From CADEDH01 sp965262175 (lineage in GTDB: Bacteria > Actinomycetota > Acidimicrobiia > Acidimicrobiales > SZUA-35): a stretch of 64,000 nucleotides of DNA. The position numbers and the translations under genes are program-made. The DNA lies in the NCBI GenBank assembly GCA_965262175.1, contig CBDHES010000010.1, positions 186,001-250,000 of the forward strand. Direction: 5' to 3'. Position 1 is the stretch's first letter. Every line of letters starts with the position of its first letter. The notes under the pieces were generated by a model, which saw nothing but the letters and a program-made list of their open reading frames with translations, had not been told where the DNA came from and did not search any database. Positions 34,058-39,990 of this stretch are shown piece by piece.

Positions 34058-34930
34058 GTGTCGCTTCTCGAAGGGGTGACGGTGCCGATCGATCTTTCTC
34101 AGGTCGTGGGTGTCGTCGCAGTCATCATCGGTGCCGGCCTGGTCAGCGCCGTGGCCGGTGTGGTGCTGCGCTACGTCGTCCGGCGGGCGGTTCGACGAGC
34201 GGTTCGGGGCCACGGTCGTTGGAAGGTTCGTCTCCCGCGTGCCCACGACGCCGGCCGCGGGGAGCAGCGAAGGCTCCAGCGGGCCGACGCTGCGGCGCAC
34301 ATGCTGTCGAGGGTCACGACGGTCGTGGTCGCCCTCGTAGCGGCGTTCGTGGTGACGAGGATCCTCGGAATCGATCCCGTGGTCCTGCTGTCGTCGGCGG
34401 GGTTCCTCGGAGCGGGTCTGGCGTTCGGTGGCCAGCATGTGGTCAAGGATTGGATCGGCGGCCTTGTCGTGCTGATCGAGGACCGGTACGCGGCCGGGGA
34501 CGAGGTCACGGTGACGATCGGCAGCAACGAGGTGACCGGGACGGTTGAGACGTTGGGGAGTACCGGCCTCCGCCTCCGTCTCGCCAACGGTGCCGCCTGG
34601 CACTGCGGGCATGGCTCGATCGATGCCGTGATGAACCACTCCCAGCAATTGGTACGCCACGCCGTCGAGGTCCCGCCTGATGTCTGGGCCGAGATGGATC
34701 AGGCGTCGATTGGTCATCACCTCAGCGCCGCGTCGCACGATCTCGGCATGACCGACGTCCTACTGCTCTCCGATATCGCGGCGGAGGCGAGCTCGTCGGG
34801 CAACACCCGGGTGATCTTCCACGCGTCGCGCCCGTTGACCAGGCGGCAGCAGCAGATGATCGCCGACCGCATCACGACCCCGGCCCCCGGCGCTCCTACC
34901 CACAACGGACGTACCTCGAAGCCTCGATGA
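34058..34930 (+). CDS. Mechanosensitive channel, MscS family (second copy)
   Basis: 290 residues. Helices at about 15-38 and 95-118, then the pore helix LLSSAGFLGAGLAFGGQHVV and the beta domain (KDWIGGLVVLIEDRYAAGDEV; VMNHSQQLVRHAVEV). It differs from the copy at 10386 by a basic, Arg-rich stretch between helices (RRAVRRAVRGHGRW) and a polar C-terminal tail. Role in osmotic release is assumed from the family. Confidence 0.88.
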   Translation: MSLLEGVTVPIDLSQVVGVVAVIIGAGLVSAVAGVVLRYVVRRAVRRAVRGHGRWKVRLPRAHDAGRGEQRRLQRADAAAHMLSRVTTVVVALVAAFVVTRILGIDPVVLLSSAGFLGAGLAFGGQHVVKDWIGGLVVLIEDRYAAGDEVTVTIGSNEVTGTVETLGSTGLRLRLANGAAWHCGHGSIDAVMNHSQQLVRHAVEVPPDVWAEMDQASIGHHLSAASHDLGMTDVLLLSDIAAEASSSGNTRVIFHASRPLTRRQQQMIADRITTPAPGAPTHNGRTSKPR

Positions 34931-35076
34931 CCGGAGCCCTCAACCGACAAGCGGGAAGCAGCGGCTTCGTCGGCCGGCAGCTGACCGAGGGTCCTCCATG
35001 GTGGATGGTGGGGTGGCCGGGTGTCTGGGGTCAGCTCAGGGGCTGGGCGGTTGCTGCCGGTTGGTGTCGGCTCAGG

Positions 35077-35214
35077 TCACGCAAGGGCGTTTGCATGGGG
35101 CACGTCGGTGGCGAGCGGTCCGCTGGCGTGTTCGATGACCTCGACACTGTCTCGGTGAGCGTGGTCGCTTCGATCAGCAGCGGCGACGATGACGCCGGTG
35201 TCGATGACGAGCAC
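35077..35214 (-). pseudogene. VapC-like PIN toxin, truncated after 45 residues
   Basis: Directly behind the antitoxin-like gene a frame from GTG at 35214 reads VLVIDTGVIVAAADRSDHAH, the N-terminal strand and first acidic residue of PIN ribonucleases. It stops (TGA, 35077) after 45 residues, against about 130 for an intact toxin. The later acidic residues and the C-terminal half are absent in all three frames downstream. The toxin is therefore inactive here. Confidence 0.72.
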
Positions 35215-35216
35215 GG

Positions 35217-35432
35217 TCAGCTTTGTGCGAAGCCGTCGGCGAGAAGTTCGTCGATCTGGTGACTGGTGCCTTCGTCGGATGCCCCGGCTGCGACAAAGGC
35301 TGGAAGAGCCGGAGCTGACCCGTTGGAGAGGCTCTCGGCGAACTCGACGATGAGTTGGTCCACGGTGAGGCCGCGACGCTTCGCCTCGGCAGTCAGCTTG
35401 GCTTCAGCCTCAGCGGGAAGCTCGATGGTCAT
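35217..35432 (-). CDS. VapB-like antitoxin
   Basis: 71 residues starting MTIELPAEAEAKLTAEAKRR, followed by GLTVDQLIVEFAESLSNG: a ribbon-helix-helix-type N-terminus with the usual helix, then a C-terminal tail (SHQIDELLADGFAQS) that would wrap a PIN toxin. The toxin frame begins 3 bp after its stop, the usual spacing in vapBC operons. It is intact although its partner is truncated. Assignment rests on length, motif and context. Confidence 0.75.
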   Translation of the reverse strand: MTIELPAEAEAKLTAEAKRRGLTVDQLIVEFAESLSNGSAPALPAFVAAGASDEGTSHQIDELLADGFAQS

Positions 35433-35625
35433 GGAGCCATCGCATCTCACCGGGGTGACCGGCTTGCCTGCGGCGGGACGGCGACGGCGGGGACTGCGGC
35501 CTGACCGCTGGACCCCGCTCGCGACCCCTGTTTCCCGATGTTGTAGGCACGAAGCGTCGAGTTCTGCGTTTGTCGTTCTCGGTTGTCACCCTCAGTCGGA
35601 CGGCCCGCCGTGGCAGGCTGATCTG

Positions 35626-36462
35626 GTGAGATACGGCGTGGCTGAGGTAGCTGAGATCCTGCTTCGTACGTGGGACCCTCTGGCCGTTCGCAACTCCGAT
35701 CTGTTGCCCGAGAGTGAGTACCGCTACGAGGCTGCAGAGGTGCTCGACATCCTGGCTGGTGGTGGCAGTGAGGCTGAAGTTCGGGAGTACCTGAGATCGA
35801 GCGAGCTTGCTACCTCGGTTGATCCGGCATCGTGCGCGCTCACTGCGCAGGCGATCGCCTCTTGGTTTTCAGATGAGCAGCGCTTCTTGGAGGCGCTCCC
35901 TCCTCTGGTTCGGTCGGCTGCGCAGGGTGACGTCGACGCAGTGGAACGACTTCTCGCTGACGGGGTACCGCCCGATGCCGCCGATGCAGGTGGATGGAGC
36001 GGACTGCATGCGGCGGCCGTCCGAGGTCACACGGCGGTGGTCGAGCTATTGCTGGATCGTGGGTGCGAAGTAGACACTCGGAGCGGGGACGGTGTCACGC
36101 CCCTCCTGAACGCAGCGGGTCCCTGCGAGGATCCCGAGGTAGTTCGCGTCCTCCTCGATGGAGGAGCCGATCCGGACGCAACCGAGGCGCGATTCGGTTG
36201 GAACCCGCTGAGTCGGGCAGCTGAGTACTGCCGACCGGACGCGGTGCGACTGCTTCTGGAGGCTGGCGCGGACGCAACACGCGTAGAACCGACGGGCTTC
36301 ACGTTGCTCATGACCGCCGCCGAATCGGGCTGCTACGAGGTCATCGAGCTGCTTCTGAGGGCTGGCGCTGATGCCACTCTTGAGTACCAAGGCAAGCGTG
36401 CCGCTCAGCTTGCGCGCGAGCGCGAGTTCTTTGACTGCGCAGAGTTGCTCGACAGAACGTGA
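35626..36462 (+). CDS. Ankyrin-repeat protein with N-terminal helical domain
   Basis: 278 residues from GTG at 35626, chosen because CAGGCT ends 6 nt upstream. Residues 1-105 are a helical domain with YRYEAAEVLDILAGGGSEAE, a type seen in contact-dependent immunity-like proteins but not identified here. Residues about 105-275 hold five ankyrin-type units (LHAAAVRGHTAVVELLLDRG, RVLLDGGADPDATE, LLLEAGADATRVEP, ELLLRAGADATLEY). Codon use is less GC-rich than its surroundings, consistent with transfer. Probably a protein-binding scaffold. Confidence 0.8.
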   Translation: MRYGVAEVAEILLRTWDPLAVRNSDLLPESEYRYEAAEVLDILAGGGSEAEVREYLRSSELATSVDPASCALTAQAIASWFSDEQRFLEALPPLVRSAAQGDVDAVERLLADGVPPDAADAGGWSGLHAAAVRGHTAVVELLLDRGCEVDTRSGDGVTPLLNAAGPCEDPEVVRVLLDGGADPDATEARFGWNPLSRAAEYCRPDAVRLLLEAGADATRVEPTGFTLLMTAAESGCYEVIELLLRAGADATLEYQGKRAAQLAREREFFDCAELLDRT

Positions 36463-36471
36463 AGCCTGGGG

Positions 36472-36738
36472 CTATCTCAACGCACGCTCGAGATCTCGGC
36501 AGAACTGTTCGATCTGGCTGCCTCCACCGAAGGTCATCTCGGCTTCCAGCCGCCAGGTAGGCGGCCATGGTTGCCCGAGCGAGACGGTGCAACTCACCTG
36601 GCCGAGGTCGTCGATCGAGCAGACGATGTCGAGCTGGCCTTCGAGCGAACCGTACGTTCGGTCGCCCTTCCAATCGCGTGCGATGTCTTGCCAGTACTGG
36701 GTCAGCCCTCGGCCCCATTCGTGCACGATGGCGGCGGC
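36472..36738 (-). pseudogene. DUF6228-like protein, 5' end missing
   Basis: About 88 residues resembling the C-terminal part of DUF6228 proteins: HEWGRGLTQYWQDIARDWKG, then YGSLEGQLDI and WRLEAEMTFGGGSQIEQFCR. No start codon of its own fits; upstream of about 36740 the frame dissolves into text that in another frame is IS3 transposase. The gene therefore lost its first part to an insertion or rearrangement. Confidence 0.62.
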
Positions 36739-36742
36739 GCGA

Positions 36743-36901
36743 GCACTTGCGGACCGTCTCCGGGGTCGGGCCCAGCTTCTCGGCGACGGAACAGATCGCT
36801 TCCCACTGCGACCGAAGCGATGGCGTCGTCTCAGCAACCATCCGAACCGCACGTTCACGCAGCTCGACCGGATACCTCCCCGGCCGTCGTTGCTCTGTCA
36901 T
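36743..36901 (-). mobile_element. IS3-family orfA (transposase HTH) remnant
   Basis: From ATG at 36901 the frame reads RYPVELRERAVRMVAETTPS, then WEAICSVAEKLGPTPETVRK, the helix-turn-helix of IS3-type OrfA. It stops making sense after residue 53, at the junction with the DUF6228 fragment. AGAGGA precedes the ATG. OrfB and the element's other end are absent. Confidence 0.75.
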
Positions 36902-37076
36902 AGCTCAATCCTCTCAGAGGTAAGAGCCTGCGCAATCCCCGGGTCGACGAGAACCGGGTGGAGAGCGTCATGGCTGATGGACGTCTTCGACCCGTTGGGC
37001 AACCTCACGAGCGCGCCCGTTCCGGTCCTCGAGGTACTGCACGAGGATCGATGCCCAGTGGCCGGCTTCGAGTGAG

Positions 37077-37703
37077 CTAGTCATCGGACCCCATCTCCGG
37101 TGTGATCAACCCCATCTCATCGGCGGTGTCGATAGCTGTGCCGATGAGCCACGGATCCAGTGAAACTGACACAGACTCTCCGGTCAGGGTTCCGCGCTCG
37201 GAGATGGCGAGGCCGACTAGGGCCAGAGTGGCAGCTCGATGACGTTCGACGGCTTCCCCGTGGGTCTCGCTGCCAAGTGCGCCGGAGTCATCTCGATCCC
37301 ACGCTGCAGTCGCGCTCTTCGCGAAGTCCAGGGGAATCACGACCTCTACGGACAGACGCTCTTTGAAGAGTTGGGCCCCGATGCGGCCGAGAAGAGCTGC
37401 ATCGGCCTTCCAGTGGACTCGGTCTTGGGCGCCCTCAGAAGGCAGAAGACGAGTCCCGCACCAAGGGCAGAAGTTGGCAGGGAAGTAGGACGTTCCGCCG
37501 TCCCGGACAGGGAGCTGGAACTCTCCTCCGGACGAGCGTACGACCACAGCATCCGGGCAATCGGTAACGTCCGGATGGTCCGAACACGTCAGCGCGAGTT
37601 GTCCCGCCATCACATCACAGCACGCTTCAAAATCCATGCATCCAGTGAAGTCGACTCCGGCACCGCGGGCCGGCCTTTGTGTCTCGGACACGAAGCGCAT
37701 CAT
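37077..37703 (-). CDS. DUF6980-like cysteine-rich protein
   Basis: 208 residues from the first of two tandem ATG codons (37703). The centre (MDFEACCDVMAGQLALTCSD then FCPWCGTRL) matches DUF6980: a CC pair, a CSDH.DCPD segment and a terminal CPWCG, suggesting a zinc-binding fold. A C-terminal region of about 100 residues (FKERLSVEVVIPLDFAKSAT and others) is added. Its start overlaps the TGA of an upstream gene fragment. Function unknown; context is mobile DNA. Confidence 0.7.
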   Translation of the reverse strand: MMRFVSETQRPARGAGVDFTGCMDFEACCDVMAGQLALTCSDHPDVTDCPDAVVVRSSGGEFQLPVRDGGTSYFPANFCPWCGTRLLPSEGAQDRVHWKADAALLGRIGAQLFKERLSVEVVIPLDFAKSATAAWDRDDSGALGSETHGEAVERHRAATLALVGLAISERGTLTGESVSVSLDPWLIGTAIDTADEMGLITPEMGSDD

Positions 37704-37762
37704 TCGCCTCGGTTCATCTCGCCGTTCATGCGGCGCTCCATTGCGTCGGCGATCTCCTCGTC
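37700..37762 (-). pseudogene. 3' tail of an unidentified gene
   Basis: A frame that reads DEEIADAMERRMNGEMNRGE and then TGA, overlapping the DUF6980 start by TGATG as coupled genes do here. Upstream of about 37765 the same DNA codes for integrase in another frame. It looks like the end of a gene once co-transcribed with the DUF6980 gene. Too short to identify. Confidence 0.35.
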
Positions 37763-37766
37763 CCGG

Positions 37767-38192
37767 CGGGTTGGTCCGGAGCAACCCGTCGTCGACCGCC
37801 GTGTTCAGCATCGTCCGGAACAGTCGGTAGACCTTCGCCACGGTGTTGGCGTGCAGCCCCGACTTCGACAGTCGGCCGTGCCACGCTCGAACCGCCGACG
37901 GTGTGATCTTGCGTAGTTCGACCGACTCGAACTCGGCAAGGATGTGGGCGAGCTGCGAGGCGTAGGTGTCCCGGGTCCGCGGACGGAGATCACGAGCCTC
38001 CAGCCATCGCTCAGCGAAGGCCCCGAACCGTTTGCGGCCACTCGAGGGGTCGTCGTGACGACCGGACAGAAGCTCGGTCTCCATCGTCGCCAGCCACGCC
38101 CTCGCATCGGCCTTCGTGGCGAAGGTCGTGTCGGCCGGGACTTGCTTGCCGAGGTGCCAGTAGCGCGCCTGTCCCGACTGTTCGCCGTTGTT
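37767..38192 (-). pseudogene. Tyrosine integrase, both ends missing
   Basis: About 142 codons reading TFATKADARAWLATMETELL, then FGAFAERWLEARDLRPRTRD, KITPSAVRAWHGRLSKSG and VYRLFRTMLNTAVDDGLLRT: the arm-binding and core-binding domains of phage or ICE integrases. The frame begins just after an in-frame TAG at 38193-38195 with no start codon, and it ends before the catalytic domain (no R..HxxR..Y). It lies 71 bp from the 3' end of tRNA-Gly, the usual attachment-site neighbourhood. Confidence 0.85.
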
Positions 38193-38262
38193 CTAGGCAC
38201 GGCGGGCGGTGGCGATCCAGTCGATCTGGCCCGAACCCCTGATTGCCAGGGCTTTCGAAGAG

Positions 38263-38333
38263 AGCGGGTGACGAGAATCGAACTCGCGTATTCAGCTTGG
38301 GAAGCTGATGTTCTACCATTGAACTACACCCGC
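38263..38333 (-). tRNA. tRNA-Gly (anticodon CCC)
   Basis: A full cloverleaf on the minus strand: acceptor GCGGGTG/CACCCGC, D-stem GTTC/GAAC, anticodon stem TCAGC/GCTGA with loop TTCCCAA (anticodon CCC), a 4-nt variable region, T-stem GCGAG/CTCGT with loop TTCGATT and discriminator T. CCA is not encoded. It sits at one edge of the gene-remnant patch and is a plausible integration site. Confidence 0.95.
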
Positions 38334-38446
38334 AAGGTGGACTTGGCAGTGTAGCACTGTCGCTCCAACGCGGTGCCCGATCGGTCATCTGGCGGACCCG
38401 TCGTCGGCCAGGACGTAGATCGACGACGACAACAAGCACCCTTGCG

Positions 38447-39892
38447 TCAGTCCGGTGCGCTCTGGGCGGGGAGACCGTTCCCGGCCCGCCGCCCGCCTTC
38501 GGCGTGGTGGGGGAGATGGGGATGGTCGTCGGGGTAGGGCAGCAGGTCGGCGTCGAACGCCTCCCACGCCGCCCGCAGCTCGGCCAGAACGTCGGGGTGG
38601 TGGCGGGCCACGTTGGCCATCTCCCGACCGTCGACCGACAGGTCGTACAGCAGGTCGTAGAAGCCCTGGCGCTGCTCGGGCCGCAACGGCCAGTTGCCGA
38701 GCCGGGCCCGGCCCCGCCCGTCCCGCAGGTACTTGAACCGCCCCCGCCGCAATGCCCCCTGGCTGGCGACCCGCCACGCCAGGTCGTGCTCGGGATAGTC
38801 GACCCCATCGACCAGCCACGGCAGGAGGCTCACGCCGTCGAGCGGGTAGTCGGGGTGCGGCCCGGCGCCAGCGGCGTCGAGCATCGTCGCCGTCCAGTCC
38901 ATCGTGATGTTGGGGGCGTCGCTGACCTGCAACGCCGAGACCGCGGCCGGCCACCGGAGCAACAGCGGCACTCGGATCCCACCTTCGGTCAGGTCTCCCT
39001 TCTCCCCGACGAAGGGCCAGTTCTTCGACCACCGCTCGCCCCCGTTGTCGGAGCAGAACACGATCATCGTGTCGTCGGTCAACCCGGCGGCGGCCACGGC
39101 GTCGAGCACCACGCCGATGCCGTCGTCCATCGCCTCCACCAGCTCGCCGTACTTGGCGAGCGAACCGGCGTCCCAATGGAGCAGTGGCGAGGCGAGCTCG
39201 CCGGTCTCGAAATCCCGCCGGATCGCCGCCCCGACCTCGGCATCGCCCCGACCCTCCCACGGCCAATGGGGGGCGGTGTAGTTCAGCTGCAGGTAGAACG
39301 GCCGATCCCGCTCGGCGGAGATCCACTGGGCGGCCCGCTCCGAGATCAGGTCGGTGTAGTAGCCGGTCATCTCGACCGGGGTCTCGCCCTCCCACAGATC
39401 GGGGTCACCGAGGGTGTCGATGTGCTCGAAGTAGTCCATCGCGCCGTCGAGGTTCCCGAAGAACGTCTGGAACCCGATCCGCAGCGGGCTGAACCACGGC
39501 AGCCACCCGCAATGCCACTTGCCGAACATGGCGGTGTCGTAGCCCGCCTCGACGAGCAGCGACGGCAGTGTGGGGTGGTCGGTCGGGATCCCCGACGTCT
39601 CGTCGCGGCTCCGCAGCGGCTCGGCCAACCCGGCGGCCAACCGACCGGGGCTCCGCCCGGTGTACAACCCGATCCGGGTCGGTGAGCACCACGACGAGGC
39701 GGCGTAGGCATCGGTGAACCGGATCCCCTCGGCGGCCAGCCGATCGAGGTGGGGGGTGGCGATCGCGGTCGAGCCGTAGCAGCCGAGATCGGCCCAGCCG
39801 AGGTCGTCGGCCAGGATGAAGATCAGGTTCGGTCGGTCGGGCCGTCCCCTTCCCCGACTGACGAACGGTGCCTCCGCTGGTGGCGTGGTCAT
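38447..39892 (-). CDS. Type I sulfatase (formylglycine-dependent)
   Basis: 481 residues from ATG at 39892, preceded by GAAGGGGACC. NLIFILADDLGWADLGCYGS gives the first metal-binding aspartates; SSWCSPTRIGLYTGR is the C-x-P-x-R formylglycine signature; TAMFGKWHCG and VFCSDNGGER add the later active-site residues. No signal peptide, so probably cytoplasmic. It needs a formylglycine-generating enzyme, not encoded here. A TAGCGT lies about 47 bp upstream. Divergent from the second fused CoA-transferase. Confidence 0.92.
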   Translation of the reverse strand: MTTPPAEAPFVSRGRGRPDRPNLIFILADDLGWADLGCYGSTAIATPHLDRLAAEGIRFTDAYAASSWCSPTRIGLYTGRSPGRLAAGLAEPLRSRDETSGIPTDHPTLPSLLVEAGYDTAMFGKWHCGWLPWFSPLRIGFQTFFGNLDGAMDYFEHIDTLGDPDLWEGETPVEMTGYYTDLISERAAQWISAERDRPFYLQLNYTAPHWPWEGRGDAEVGAAIRRDFETGELASPLLHWDAGSLAKYGELVEAMDDGIGVVLDAVAAAGLTDDTMIVFCSDNGGERWSKNWPFVGEKGDLTEGGIRVPLLLRWPAAVSALQVSDAPNITMDWTATMLDAAGAGPHPDYPLDGVSLLPWLVDGVDYPEHDLAWRVASQGALRRGRFKYLRDGRGRARLGNWPLRPEQRQGFYDLLYDLSVDGREMANVARHHPDVLAELRAAWEAFDADLLPYPDDHPHLPHHAEGGRRAGNGLPAQSAPD

Positions 39893-39978
39893 GTGGTCCC
39901 CTTCGATCGCGATCCCGTCTGGCCGGGCCACCGACGCTAGGCCACCGGCTCGGCGTGCGCCGATCGAGAGCCCGGCGA

Positions 39979-39984
39979 TAACGT
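39979..39984 (+). promoter_or_regulatory. -10 hexamer TAACGT, leaderless start
   Basis: Six nt before the ATG at 39991 of the fused CoA-transferase. Confidence 0.5.
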
Positions 39985-39990
39985 CCGGCA

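Noticed and set aside
34927..35262. A 111-codon plus-strand frame starting at the MscS stop
   Set aside because: The start overlap looks attractive, but the translation is Gly/Trp-rich without structure, and the opposite strand encodes the PIN toxin fragment and antitoxin end.
34931..38333. A second attachment site duplicating the tRNA-Gly 3' end
   Set aside because: I looked for the T-arm/acceptor sequence elsewhere in the patch and found no convincing copy, so the element's other boundary is not defined.
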